From the NCBI RefSeq assembly GCF_001898115.1, contig NZ_MKSQ01000008.1, positions 285,390 to 349,389 of the forward strand: 64,000 bases of DNA, written 5' to 3'. The DNA is from Allobosea sp. 67-29 (GTDB lineage: Bacteria > Pseudomonadota > Alphaproteobacteria > Rhizobiales > Beijerinckiaceae). Made by a program: the position numbers and the translations under genes. How positions within the stretch are numbered: the stretch's first letter is position 1; every line of letters starts with the position of its first letter. The notes beneath the pieces are model-generated. The model was not told the DNA's origin, did no database searches, and saw nothing but the letters and a program-made list of their open reading frames with translations. This document shows, piece by piece, positions 29,313 to 38,214 of this stretch.

Positions 29313-32300
29313 TCAGCCGACGACGATACGTCCGCGCCATTCCTGCCCGGCACCGACCACCGCGCTGAGCTGGCGTATCGCAACCGCGATCTCCGACTGG
29401 ACGCTACCGAACGCAAGGATCTCCTGATCCGCCGGATAAAGCCAGTTCGGCTCGTTCACGACTGCGGCATACGCCGCCGCCTCGCCATCGAGCACGACGA
29501 CCTCGTAGCGCTCCACATTTTCGCCGAGCGGGACTTCGGCCAGGTCCCAGGAATCGCCGTCGACACGTGTGCGGCGAAGCCAGCTCAATGCGACGCCCGC
29601 CTCGGTGCGCCTCGCCTTGGGATGGACCGGCGAGAGGGGCCGCAGCGCCGGTCCCGAAACCTCCGCAACAAGCTCGACCATCGTCGGGTCACCGACATCA
29701 TGCCGCGCGGGACCGACCCGATAGCGCAGCGACCGGCCGAGATCGGCCAGGTCGCCCGTCAGCGAAACGGCGGAGCCGTCGAGCACCACCACCCGCGCGC
29801 CGGCCGGCAGAGAGCGCTGCGCCGCCGCCTCCGACCCGCCGAGGCCGCGCGTGAAGCCCGACAGCCGGAAGTGCTGCGGCCCGATCAGTTCGACCTCCGC
29901 TGCCGTCACCAGTTCGATCTCTCCTGCCTCGTCGATCAGAGCCAGAGCGTTCGCACCCGCGAGCGCGGTTTCGTTGGGGACGGAGGAAAGGACTCCGCCG
30001 CGAAGCCTGACCTCCAGGGCCGAGCGGCGGTCGCTGCGCCAGATCGGCCCGGGCGCCAGCTCCGTCAGCGTTTCCCCAACGATCGACGGGGCCTCGACGA
30101 AGCCGGCGATATCGAAGAGCCCGCTTTCCTCCGCCCGCCAGATCGCCAGCGAGCCGGGCCAGGGTGCGGCGAAAGCGGCCAGAGACAACAGGACCGGCGG
30201 CTGCGCCGTCGCGATGGGCAGGGCGAGCGGTATTGCGAGCGGCCGGCCGGGCAAGGGCGGCGGCAATCGCGGCGGCCGGTCGCCTCCCCTGACGCCGGTC
30301 GTTCGGTAGATCGCCGGCTCGACCGACCGTGCGGACAGTCTGCGCGTCGGACCATCGGCAATCCGCGTGATCCGGAACAGCCTGTCGGCGCCCTGGACCG
30401 TCAGGGCGACCACATCGCCCGGCTCCAGGTCCACGCAGTGCGGGGAAAGCTCGCATTCGAGCAGCTCGCGCGCAGCCCAGGTCTCCTGCAGACGCTGGTC
30501 GGCAAGGCGCCGGGCTTCGGCCATGCGGGTCACGACCGCCGTCTCGACCGCAACCTCCCGCCGCGCCGCGCCCGCCAAGCGGCGTGAGCGGGCAGCGGCG
30601 TTGCGATAGTCGTTCTCGGCATCGCTGAAACCCAGCCGCAATTCGAGCGCCAGCTCGCTCTCCTGCATGCGCCGAAGGCTAAAGGGCTCGCCGTCCCTGT
30701 CGAGGATCAGATCGTCGGCGCCGAGGCGGCGGGACACTACCCCGCCCCTGCCCTCGAAGTGCAGCGTTCCGGAACTCATCACCGCGTCGAAACCGAAGGT
30801 CTGGGCGAGTGGCTCCAGCGCCTGCCGGGCTGACAGCGGCCGGTCGAGAACATAGCCGTCGAGAAAGCCGTCCACCGCAATGCCGTCGGCCGGCGGCAGG
30901 CCGAAATCCGCCAGCACTTTCGCGACGAGCCGATCGACAGGCGTGCCCTCGAGGCGGCCGTTGAGCCAATGGCCAGTCTCGAAGTTGCCGCCATCGGCCC
31001 AGATGCCGCCGAGGTCGGGAAAGGCTGGAAAGGGACGCAGATCCCAGTTCCAGACGAAGATATGGGCCGGGTCGACCATGCGAATCCCGCTGACGGGGTG
31101 GACCGGATTGCGCGCAGCATCGAAGCCGCTGCGGGCCGGATCATATCCGGAAATGACGGCCTCCAGCCCGCGCGCCTGCACGAGGTCGTCGCGCGCGCCG
31201 CTGGAAAATGGCGGCAAGCGGCCTTCGTCCGACTTCGCATCCGGGAAGACGTTCGGGGCATTGGCCCCCTTGTCGACCGCCGGAACACCGATCTCGGTCA
31301 GCCAGATCGGTTTCGCGCCGGGCACGAAGACGGTGGCCGTCGTTTCACTGCCGCCGACACGGCGAAGATGCGGATTGCCCCACCAGCCGGCCAGATCCTT
31401 GGGCCGGAACAACCAGGGCTTGCCATAGCCGCCATCCGCGATCGGCAGGCGCGTCTGCGCCTTCCGGCCGGCGTCATCGGCATAGTACCAGTCATAGCCC
31501 TCGCCCGATGCCAGGCGATCGCGCAGGTAGGAGAGATCGGCCGGACCGCGCGCGATCGCGGCATCGGCATGCGCGGCGGCATCGCGCCAATCCGAGAGCG
31601 GCGGATAATAGTCGATGCCGATGGCCCCGATGGCCGGCGAAGCCCAGAGCTGATCGAGCGGAAAATCGATATCGTCGCCGCCCTCGCGGACATCGGCGCC
31701 GTACTCGGTCCAGTCGGCGGCATAAGTGAGCGTCGCCGTCGGCAGGATCGCGCGAACGTCGTCGGCGATCGCCACGAGATGATCCACCATCGGATACCCG
31801 GTCGCGCCGCGCAGATGCGTCAATCCACGCATCTCCGAGCCGACGACGAAACCTTCGACGCCGCCGGCAGCTTGCGCCAGCATGGCGCAATGCATCACCA
31901 GCCGGCGATACGACCACTCGTCCGGTTTGGCGCACGAGATGCCGCCGCCGGCCATGCCCATGTCGGAGGGAGAGACCGTACCGATGAAGGCATCGACCTG
32001 CGGCGCTGCCGCGGCGGTGCCTTCAGGACTTCCCGGCCGGCCGGGAGCCGGGTCGCAGGTGATGCGGCCGCGCCAGGGATAGCGGGGTTGGCCCGGGTCG
32101 CCCGAATAGGGATCGGCCAGCCCGTTGCCCGCCGGAATATCCATCATGAGGAAGGGATAAAGCACCACCTCGAGCCCGTAGTCGAAGCGTAGCCGCCGGA
32201 TCAGCGCGACGACGCTCTCGTCCGAGGGAGTGCCGCCGAAGGCAGGCCGGCCATCGATCTGGCTGACCGGCCGGGCGCCCGCCCGGCCGAGGCCCGCGAC

Positions 32301-33230
32301 CGACCATTCCGTCCCGATCGTCGGCTTGTGGGCGACCTCCACTCGCGGCGCCACGCTGCATGAGCCCGCGCGCAGATCGTCACCGAACCAGGTCACCACC
32401 AGAGAGACGCGCCTCAGGTTCGGACAGAGCGCGACGAGATGCCCGAGCGCGGTGTCCGCATCCGCGCCGCCATAGAGCTGGTGGCGGGTCAGGCTCTCGG
32501 TCACGCCGGCTTCGGGCTCGTGGCTGACCGGCCGGATATCGTAGACGAACTCACCCGCCCCGGGCGTCAGTGCCACGCCCCGGATCATCTCTCCGAGACC
32601 GTCCACCGCGCGCACGACCTCGAAATCGAACTGCGGGACGCGGTTGCCGTAATCGGCCAGCGGAAAGCGCTCGAACACGACATAGGCGAGCCCGCGATAG
32701 GCCGGCGCCTCGCCCGCTTCCTTGGCCAGGATCAGCGGATCGGGCTCCTGGGTTTCGTGACCTTGATGGACGCGCACTACGACTGTGTTCACGTCGAGTT
32801 CGCGGCCGTCGGCCCAGATGCGGCGGACGAAAGCGATCGGCCCCTCGCAGAGCCCGATCGCCAGGTTCGCGGAATAGCTGTAGGTCGTCTCGTAGGTCTT
32901 CTGCGAGCGCCCGCCCTTGCCGCCGCTCTTGGTGCGGCTGATCGAAAGCTTGATCTCCTCCTCGAAACGTGTCGCCCAGATCAGTTGCCCACCAAGGCGC
33001 GCGCGGCCGTAGAGGCGCGGGATCGCGGCGCCCTCCGTGGCCGCGAGGCCGTTGACCTCCTTCAGCCGGGGTCCCTCGACGACCTTGTTTCCGCCCGCCC
33101 CGCCGAGCCAGCTCTGATCGATGGTTGCGCCGGCGAGGCCGCCGAGCGCCTGGCCGACCGCGCCGCCGACCGGGCCGCCCAAAGCCGTACCGAGGGCCGC
33201 GCCCGCGACCTGGAGAAGAAGCGTCGCCAT
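29313..33230 (-). CDS. GTA host-specificity/baseplate megatron protein (gp15)
   Basis: 1305 aa, the largest protein here. N terminus MATLLLQVAGAALGTALGGPVGGAVG is a Gly/Ala-rich segment, followed by a glycoside hydrolase TIM-barrel-like region (about 420-790, with WTEYGADVREGG and KPIWLTEIGVPAVDKGAN) and phage-tail Rcc01698-like domains to the end. In RcGTA-type particles it forms the central baseplate hub and may open the recipient cell wall. The chosen ATG overlaps the NlpC/P60 gene stop as TGATG. It is the last gene of the GTA cluster. Confidence 0.9.
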   Translation of the reverse strand: MATLLLQVAGAALGTALGGPVGGAVGQALGGLAGATIDQSWLGGAGGNKVVEGPRLKEVNGLAATEGAAIPRLYGRARLGGQLIWATRFEEEIKLSISRTKSGGKGGRSQKTYETTYSYSANLAIGLCEGPIAFVRRIWADGRELDVNTVVVRVHQGHETQEPDPLILAKEAGEAPAYRGLAYVVFERFPLADYGNRVPQFDFEVVRAVDGLGEMIRGVALTPGAGEFVYDIRPVSHEPEAGVTESLTRHQLYGGADADTALGHLVALCPNLRRVSLVVTWFGDDLRAGSCSVAPRVEVAHKPTIGTEWSVAGLGRAGARPVSQIDGRPAFGGTPSDESVVALIRRLRFDYGLEVVLYPFLMMDIPAGNGLADPYSGDPGQPRYPWRGRITCDPAPGRPGSPEGTAAAAPQVDAFIGTVSPSDMGMAGGGISCAKPDEWSYRRLVMHCAMLAQAAGGVEGFVVGSEMRGLTHLRGATGYPMVDHLVAIADDVRAILPTATLTYAADWTEYGADVREGGDDIDFPLDQLWASPAIGAIGIDYYPPLSDWRDAAAHADAAIARGPADLSYLRDRLASGEGYDWYYADDAGRKAQTRLPIADGGYGKPWLFRPKDLAGWWGNPHLRRVGGSETTATVFVPGAKPIWLTEIGVPAVDKGANAPNVFPDAKSDEGRLPPFSSGARDDLVQARGLEAVISGYDPARSGFDAARNPVHPVSGIRMVDPAHIFVWNWDLRPFPAFPDLGGIWADGGNFETGHWLNGRLEGTPVDRLVAKVLADFGLPPADGIAVDGFLDGYVLDRPLSARQALEPLAQTFGFDAVMSSGTLHFEGRGGVVSRRLGADDLILDRDGEPFSLRRMQESELALELRLGFSDAENDYRNAAARSRRLAGAARREVAVETAVVTRMAEARRLADQRLQETWAARELLECELSPHCVDLEPGDVVALTVQGADRLFRITRIADGPTRRLSARSVEPAIYRTTGVRGGDRPPRLPPPLPGRPLAIPLALPIATAQPPVLLSLAAFAAPWPGSLAIWRAEESGLFDIAGFVEAPSIVGETLTELAPGPIWRSDRRSALEVRLRGGVLSSVPNETALAGANALALIDEAGEIELVTAAEVELIGPQHFRLSGFTRGLGGSEAAAQRSLPAGARVVVLDGSAVSLTGDLADLGRSLRYRVGPARHDVGDPTMVELVAEVSGPALRPLSPVHPKARRTEAGVALSWLRRTRVDGDSWDLAEVPLGENVERYEVVVLDGEAAAYAAVVNEPNWLYPADQEILAFGSVQSEIAVAIRQLSAVVGAGQEWRGRIVVG

Positions 33231-33661
33231 CAGTCCGTTGCTCCGGGAAAGGAAAAGGCGTGGCTGAGATGGCGTCGCCACCAGCCGGTGAAGGCGACTT
33301 CGGCGACGGCGGCCCCGTCATGGGCATGAATGATGCGATCGGGCGCGCTGAGCACAGCGCAATGCTTGGCCGGCAGGTGCTCTCGCCAGCGGAACAGCAA
33401 CACGTCACCCGGCCTCCGCTCGGCCGGTGCGACGGGCGTCAGGTGGCGCAGGGCCGCCATCGCGAGCGTCTCCTGCCCGAGGCTCTCGGCCCAATTGGGC
33501 GAATAGGGCGGTGGCGGCTCCGGCTCCGGGCCGTAGAAGTTCCGCCAGAGCCCGCGGACCAACCCAAGGCAGTCGCAGCCTACCCCGCGCAGCGAGGCCT
33601 GGTGATGATAGGGCGTGCCGAGCCATTCGCGCGCGGCCGCGACGATCTCGGTGCGCCTCAA
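33230..33661 (-). CDS. GTA NlpC/P60 peptidoglycan peptidase (gp14)
   Basis: 143 aa tail-associated cysteine peptidase. Catalytic Cys31 lies in CDCLGLVRG, His100 in PAKHCAVL, and a third polar residue in RIIHAHDG. It would cut cell-wall peptides during DNA delivery. The likely start is TTG, overlapping the gp13 stop as TTGA, with GGGAG upstream. No ATG lies before the conserved N-terminal helix. Confidence 0.88.
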   Translation of the reverse strand: MRRTEIVAAAREWLGTPYHHQASLRGVGCDCLGLVRGLWRNFYGPEPEPPPPYSPNWAESLGQETLAMAALRHLTPVAPAERRPGDVLLFRWREHLPAKHCAVLSAPDRIIHAHDGAAVAEVAFTGWWRRHLSHAFSFPGATD

Positions 33662-34539
33662 CGGAACAGACTCCCGCCATCGAGCCCGCCATCACCCGGC
33701 CTGACGCCGCCGATAATGAAATCGGAGGTCGGCATGTGCGGGAAGCCGCGAAAGTTGACGGCATTGCCAAATCGCGCCCGGCAAGTCGCGAAGCTCTTGT
33801 CGCAGCCCGGCGTCACGCCGAAGCCATCGCCGGCTTGAATCGGCGCCGGAGCGGCCTGCCAGAGCTGGAACACGGCTACTGCGCCTTCGAGGGCGTGCCG
33901 CTTTACCTCGCTGACGAAGCCGGCATTGGCCCCGGACGTGAAAACGAGCCTGCCCCCGGTGAAATGACCGTCGCCATGACCGCCGAGCTCCACGGTCGAG
34001 AGGGCGAGGCGGCCGTCGCTTTCAGCCACGACGCCCGCACTCGTGTTGAGCACGATGCCGCAGCGCGCGTCGCCAAGGTCGGCGGAGCAGGAGCGCAGAT
34101 AGAGCCGGCCACGCTCCTCGTCGAACGCCTTGGCGAAGCTTCGCATCTCGGCCGTGAAGCCGCTCTCGCCACGCCGGACCTCGCCGACGAAGCCTTCATC
34201 GAGCAGGACGCGCTGACTGGGCTCAATCCAGTTGACGAGCCAGATGCGCAGACGGGCATCGTCATAGAGGCCGCGGGAAAGATCGCTCTCGTTCAGCCCG
34301 GTCGCCGCCAGTGCTCCGGCGACATCGCCACCGCCGATGGCGAAGCCGAGCTCCGCCGTCGCCTCGGCTCCCTCGAGCGCCGTCGCCGCGGCGAAGACGA
34401 TGTCTTCGAAGGACAGAGGCCGGTCATGATCGGTGAAGCCGAGGACGAGACCGTCTCGCCGCGTCAGGCTCCAGCAACGGCACAGGGTGGTGGCGCCGCT
34501 GTCGAGATGAGCGGCAAGGTCGGGTGCAATCTTGCGCAT
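33658..34539 (-). CDS. GTA baseplate protein gp13 (DUF2163/phage BR0599 family)
   Basis: 293 aa from MRKIAPDLAAHLDSG. N-terminal DUF2163 domain (TTLCRCWSLTRRDGLVLGFTDHD, a typical opening) and C-terminal BR0599-like domain with the Cys set GCDKSFATCRARFGN and the motif FRGFPHMP. In RcGTA the homologue is an iron-sulphur-binding hub protein, so the Cys residues here may bind a cluster. Follows gp12 by 7 bp. Confidence 0.9.
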   Translation of the reverse strand: MRKIAPDLAAHLDSGATTLCRCWSLTRRDGLVLGFTDHDRPLSFEDIVFAAATALEGAEATAELGFAIGGGDVAGALAATGLNESDLSRGLYDDARLRIWLVNWIEPSQRVLLDEGFVGEVRRGESGFTAEMRSFAKAFDEERGRLYLRSCSADLGDARCGIVLNTSAGVVAESDGRLALSTVELGGHGDGHFTGGRLVFTSGANAGFVSEVKRHALEGAVAVFQLWQAAPAPIQAGDGFGVTPGCDKSFATCRARFGNAVNFRGFPHMPTSDFIIGGVRPGDGGLDGGSLFR

Positions 34540-34546
34540 GGCAGCC

Positions 34547-35185
34547 TCAGGGCAGGATCTCGACGACGGGAATGCGCGGAATCTCGCCGGCCTCGAAGGC
34601 GGAGAGATCGACCTCGATCGCGTCGGTGTCGAAACGGACCGGCACGTCGAAGACGAAGCCGGCGGTGATCGCGGCGCCAGGCGGCGGGACATGTCCGGCC
34701 GCGAAGCTCACGAGCCCTGTCGCGGCATCACAGGAGAACGCATCGGATGGCTGCTGGACGCCATCCACCGCGACCAGCACGCTGCCGGCCTGCGGCTTGG
34801 CGATCGTCCGCAGATAGGCCGTAGCGCCCGCGCCGTAGTGCTTCGAGAGCTGGAATTCGAGCCTGACGCCGTCGCCCGTGCCGATGAGCTGGTCGGTTGC
34901 TGCCGGCACCTGGGAAGGCATCGTGCTTTTCCAGTCGAGCTGATCCCGCCAGCGAAAGCCGTAAAGCCTGCCGCGCCGCTCCTCAAAGAAGCTGACGACC
35001 AGCGCCAGCGCATCGAGCGAGCGCACGCCGAGCCCCGCATCGTAGCGCCTCCGCGAATGGGCCCAGCGGCTGTTGCGAACCTCGCGGCCCGACGCGAGGG
35101 TCACGACCTGCGTCTGGTGCTCCGGCCCGCCACGCGCGCCGCGCGCGACATCCGTCGGAAAGCGAACGTCGTGGAAATCGGTCAT
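34547..35185 (-). CDS. GTA distal tail protein gp12 (DUF2460)
   Basis: 212 aa. The DUF2460 family motifs are clear: FHDVRFPTDVARGARGGPE at the start, SRRRYDAGLGVRS near 45 and GRLYGFRWRDQLDWKS near 72. Forms the distal tail ring between tail tube and hub. 9 bp after the tape measure gene. Confidence 0.92.
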   Translation of the reverse strand: MTDFHDVRFPTDVARGARGGPEHQTQVVTLASGREVRNSRWAHSRRRYDAGLGVRSLDALALVVSFFEERRGRLYGFRWRDQLDWKSTMPSQVPAATDQLIGTGDGVRLEFQLSKHYGAGATAYLRTIAKPQAGSVLVAVDGVQQPSDAFSCDAATGLVSFAAGHVPPPGAAITAGFVFDVPVRFDTDAIEVDLSAFEAGEIPRIPVVEILP

Positions 35186-35194
35186 GTCCGGCCC

Positions 35195-35791
35195 TCAGAG
35201 CGCGCGGCGGCCGCGCGCGACGGCCCGCGCGATCGCTGCCGAGACCTGGGCCTCGGAACGGCGGAAGCTGTCGGCATCGGGCGTCGAGACCTGAACGGTG
35301 ACGTTGACCGGACGCCCGGCATTGCCCCCGGCCCGCACGCCCAGGCGCCCGTCCGGCCCGCGCGAGAGCGGCATGATGGCCTCGGCTCCGCTCTCGCCCA
35401 TCAGGCCGAGACCGCGACCCGTCGGAAAATAGGAAGGCGAGGCGACGATGCCGCCGTCGGCGAAGGGCGCGACAGGAACGGACACGGCGCCACCAAGCGA
35501 GCCGAACCCGCCCGCCAGGAGACCGCTCAGGCTTTTGACACCGGTTCCGAGCAGGCTCGAAAGGCCGGACTGCAGCGGCTTCAGCGCCGTTTTCAGCAGG
35601 CTGTCGGTCATCGAGCGGCCGACGCTGCGCAGAACATCCTCGAAACGCTTGCCTTCGACGACACCCCGCGAGAACGCACTGACAATCGATCTGCCAAAGC
35701 TTTCCGAGGAGCGGCTGAGAGATTGAGTCAAGGAATCCATCGCCCGCAGATCGGACAGGCGGACGGATTCGAGAGCGTCTTCATCGGTCAT
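35195..35791 (-). CDS. GTA tape measure protein gp11 (short)
   Basis: 198 aa from MTDEDALESV. Phage tape measure/minor tail features: a helical N-terminal half (FGRSIVSAFSRGVVEG), Gly/Ser/Leu-rich hydrophobic repeats at about 75-110 (SLLGTGVKSLSGLLAGGFGSLGG), and the motif FADGGIVASPSYFPTG. Tape length sets tail length, so about 200 residues predicts a very short tail like RcGTA. Alternative ATG nine codons upstream. Confidence 0.85.
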   Translation of the reverse strand: MTDEDALESVRLSDLRAMDSLTQSLSRSSESFGRSIVSAFSRGVVEGKRFEDVLRSVGRSMTDSLLKTALKPLQSGLSSLLGTGVKSLSGLLAGGFGSLGGAVSVPVAPFADGGIVASPSYFPTGRGLGLMGESGAEAIMPLSRGPDGRLGVRAGGNAGRPVNVTVQVSTPDADSFRRSEAQVSAAIARAVARGRRAL

Positions 35792-35827
35792 GGCCGTCCT
35801 CTTCACAAAGTGATTCAAGTTCCGACC

Positions 35828-36028
35828 TCAGGTGTCGGGAAAAGCGGTCATCAGGGCCAAGAGCGCCGTGCGCTGCGTCGCGGCTTGCGGTTCGCCGGGC
35901 CGCCAGGCGCGCATGGCCGCGGCAAGCTCCCGCGGGGTCGCCGCCCAGAAGCTTTCCGGCTCCCAGCGAAGGCGGCCGAGCCCGAAGGCCATGACCTCGT
36001 CCCAGGGAAAGGCCGCCGGCGGGGTCAG
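35828..36028 (-). CDS. GTA tail assembly chaperone gp10.1 (Phage_TAC_6-like), start unusual
   Basis: A 66-codon frame reading TPPAAFPWDEVMAFGLGRL then FWAATPRELAAAMRAW, the conserved body of the DUF2376/TAC_6 chaperone that follows gp10 in GTA clusters. It is in the -1 frame of gp10 and overlaps its last 4 bases. There is no ATG, GTG or TTG upstream of the conserved FPWD; the first candidate is CTG at 36028. The ATG inside the domain (35992) would cut off FPWD. It may start at CTG or be made by -1 frameshifting from gp10, as in lambda G/GT. No slippery heptamer is visible. Confidence 0.75.
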   Translation of the reverse strand: MTPPAAFPWDEVMAFGLGRLRWEPESFWAATPRELAAAMRAWRPGEPQAATQRTALLALMTAFPDT

Positions 36029-36369
36029 CCTGCCGGCGGCTGCGGAGGGCGGGCGGGATCGCCGTCGCCGAAGGTGGCTTCGAGCAGGGAGATCGCGGCC
36101 CTGATCGCGCCGGCAAGGCCACCATCGAATGGCAGTCCCGCAACCTCTTCGTCGCGGATCGCCTTGCCCGCGCCGCGCAAGCCGGCAGCGATGATGCGGA
36201 TGATGTCGCGGGCCGACAGATGACCGGCGACGAAACGCTGGCCGAGCGCCGGCAGGCTGTCGACCGCGAAGGCATGTTCGAGCTCCGCGAGCGCTCCGAG
36301 GGTCAGGCGCATCGGCAGCGCCTCGCCTTCGACCATGAGCGCGGTTTCTCCGCGATGACGATTGACCAT
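36025..36369 (-). CDS. GTA tail assembly chaperone gp10 (GTA-gp10/Phage_TAC_11)
   Basis: 114 aa starting MVNRHRGETALMVEGE, which is the family opening, with AGGAGG 6 nt upstream. The helical middle (LTLGALAELEHAFAVDSL) is conserved. Acts in folding or assembly of the tail tube and tape measure. The C-terminal 15 residues are Pro/Ala-rich and lie over the frame of gp10.1. Confidence 0.9.
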   Translation of the reverse strand: MVNRHRGETALMVEGEALPMRLTLGALAELEHAFAVDSLPALGQRFVAGHLSARDIIRIIAAGLRGAGKAIRDEEVAGLPFDGGLAGAIRAAISLLEATFGDGDPARPPQPPAG

Positions 36370-36379
36370 GGCGACCTCC

Positions 36380-36790
36380 TCAGAGCGCGGCGAAGGCGAG
36401 CGCGCCAGCCGATTCCAGTGAGAGGTCGAAAGTCACCTCCGCCGCATGGTCGCCGCGATATTCGAGGCTGGTGATCTGGAACGGCCCCGAGACAGTCCCG
36501 AAATCCGGCACGACGACCTGCCAGTCGCGGATGACGCCGTCGAAGAACAGCTGGCGCACCAGCATGTCCGAAGCGACATCCTTGAAGATACCGGAACCGC
36601 TGATGCTGGAGCGGCGAACACCTGCACCCTCCAGCAATTCGCGCCAACGCCCGGCGGACTCGGCGTGGGTGACATCCACGGTCTCCGCATTGAACGCGAT
36701 CTGACGGGCGCGCAGGCCCGCAACCGTGGTGAAGCCGCCCTCACCATCCGCCGCCTTGAGCAGCAGATCCTTGCCCTTCTGTGCCGACAT
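36380..36790 (-). CDS. GTA major tail protein gp9
   Basis: 136 aa, MSAQKGKDLLLKAAD at the start, as in RcGTA gp9 and the phage major tail TP901 family. The DVTHAESAGRWRELLEGAGVRRSSISGSG segment is the hallmark loop. It forms the hexameric tail tube. Gene lies between gp8 and gp10 as in all RcGTA-type clusters. Confidence 0.92.
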   Translation of the reverse strand: MSAQKGKDLLLKAADGEGGFTTVAGLRARQIAFNAETVDVTHAESAGRWRELLEGAGVRRSSISGSGIFKDVASDMLVRQLFFDGVIRDWQVVVPDFGTVSGPFQITSLEYRGDHAAEVTFDLSLESAGALAFAAL

Positions 36791-36827
36791 GCGGCCCTCC
36801 TTCGCTCGTGAATCTGAGTTCGACTGG

Positions 36828-37238
36828 TCAGAGCGTTTCGGTTGCCGCTCGAAAGCGGACCGTCACGCTGGGCAGTCCGGCGCGCGGCTCGCGGCCAAGT
36901 CGGCTCGACAGCCAGCGCAGATTGACGAGCCGATGGCCTTCGAGCGCCAGAACCGCTTCGTCGAGCGCCGTCACGATCAGCCCGGCCGCCTCGAGAGCCT
37001 GCCGGCCAGAGCCGCTCTGCGCAGCCCAGACGACCAGCGCGAACTCCTGCTCGCAACCACGCTCGTCCCCCGCCGACCAGTCACGCGCCTCCACCTCGCC
37101 ATGGACGACATAGAGGCCGCGCATGGCGCGGGGCGCCTCGTCAAAGATGCGCTCCGCCCCGATCAGCCCGGTCAGCGGACCGTCGGAAGCAAGCCGCGCC
37201 TGGACCGCGGCGCGCAGGGCCAGAACGGCATCGCTCAT
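36828..37238 (-). CDS. GTA tail completion protein gp8 (DUF3168)
   Basis: 136 aa from MSDAVLALRAAVQARL. DUF3168 pattern (RIFDEAP, YVVHGEVEARDWSAG, LRWLSSRL). It caps the head-proximal end of the tail tube. ATG overlaps the gp7 stop by 4 bp. Confidence 0.88.
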   Translation of the reverse strand: MSDAVLALRAAVQARLASDGPLTGLIGAERIFDEAPRAMRGLYVVHGEVEARDWSAGDERGCEQEFALVVWAAQSGSGRQALEAAGLIVTALDEAVLALEGHRLVNLRWLSSRLGREPRAGLPSVTVRFRAATETL

Positions 37239-37573
37239 GGGCTGATCTCCTCGACAATGCAGATCAGCCGGCGGCGCGATCCATCGGGATCCGCCGCGGT
37301 GCGGATGTCGAAGAGGCGCGCGCCGTCGCGCAGGCGCTTTCCCGCATCGACGTCGCCGCGCCAGCGCATGGTGACGCGATAGCGCCCGATCTGCTCGGGC
37401 CTTCCCTCGCGCCACTCCTCGAGTCCCGAAAGCCATTCGACCTCAGCCCAAAGCGCGCCAACCGTGACGAAGCTCCGTGTCACGCCGCCGAGGCCGTCCG
37501 GCGTCGCCACTGGCGCTTCCAATGCGAGCCGGCGCCGCATCCGCCCGATAGCCGGGTTCCTCTCCTCCGCCAT
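37235..37573 (-). CDS. GTA head-tail adaptor gp7 (phage head closure family)
   Basis: 112 aa, MAEERNPAIGRMRRRLALEAP. The small beta-barrel head closure family pattern is seen (GLGGVTRSFVTVGALWAEVEWLSG, RYRVTMRWR, RLFDIRTAADPD). It joins connector and tail. Two bases from gp6. Confidence 0.88.
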   Translation of the reverse strand: MAEERNPAIGRMRRRLALEAPVATPDGLGGVTRSFVTVGALWAEVEWLSGLEEWREGRPEQIGRYRVTMRWRGDVDAGKRLRDGARLFDIRTAADPDGSRRRLICIVEEISP

Positions 37574-37575
37574 GA

Positions 37576-38145
37576 TCAAAGCCTCACGCGGCGATAGGGC
37601 GCTGTCAGCGCCATGATCTCGACCGGCAGCGCCTGCGCATCGCGGCTGGCGACGTCGCCTCGCTGCTCGAACCAGCGAGCAGCGAGGCGCAGAACTGCCT
37701 GACGCAGCGGCGCCGGCACGGCATCCGGCGTGGCGCCATAGCCAGCGACGACGTCGATCTCGATGGCGCCGCGAGGGCGGCCTGCCTCCGGCACCTCGCC
37801 TTCCAGGCGGATCGAGGGCGGATGGGCCTGTCCATCGAGCGCCAGCGCCGTCGCCGCGACGGGCTGCGCCTGGCCGAGCAGGTCGTAGACGCGGGCCGCG
37901 AGGATCTGGCTGACGGGCGAGAGCGGCAGACGGATCTCGCCGGACGGTGGCCAGCGATCGAGCACGATCCGCCACTGCTGATCGACGAGGCAACGGCCTG
38001 CCGCCGCCTCGATCATCAGGCGCGCCGCGGTGACCAGCGTGGCCAGCAAATCATCCTCGTCGTTCTGGTCGAGGCGCAGGAACAGTCGGGCCTCGGCGAG
38101 CGAGACCGGCTCGCTGGCTGGCGGCTCCAGGGCGATGGGCGTCAT
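37576..38145 (-). CDS. GTA head-tail connector gp6
   Basis: 189 aa from MTPIALEPPASEPVSLAEARLFLRL, the gp6-like connector family opening with DEDDLLATLVTAARLMIEA near residue 30 and VAGYGATPDAVPAPLRQAVLRL near 135. GGAG precedes the ATG. It is the first structural gene after the interruption by two oppositely oriented proteases, so it may need its own promoter or readthrough from capsid. Confidence 0.9.
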   Translation of the reverse strand: MTPIALEPPASEPVSLAEARLFLRLDQNDEDDLLATLVTAARLMIEAAAGRCLVDQQWRIVLDRWPPSGEIRLPLSPVSQILAARVYDLLGQAQPVAATALALDGQAHPPSIRLEGEVPEAGRPRGAIEIDVVAGYGATPDAVPAPLRQAVLRLAARWFEQRGDVASRDAQALPVEIMALTAPYRRVRL

Positions 38146-38214
38146 GATCGCTCCGTTCAAGGGTTCAATTGCGGAAAGCGACGCGCTATCAGCGCCTCCG
38201 AAGAGGAGCGCCCG

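Noticed and set aside
35992..36028. Classical slippery heptamer for gp10/gp10.1 frameshifting
   Set aside because: I searched the end of gp10 by eye and saw no XXXYYYZ in the right phase, so frameshifting stays only a possibility.
35781..36275. Leftward 164-codon frame across the gp10/gp10.1 region
   Set aside because: It is the third frame, rich in Arg and Ser without family similarity, while the gp10 and gp10.1 frames show conserved chaperone sequence.
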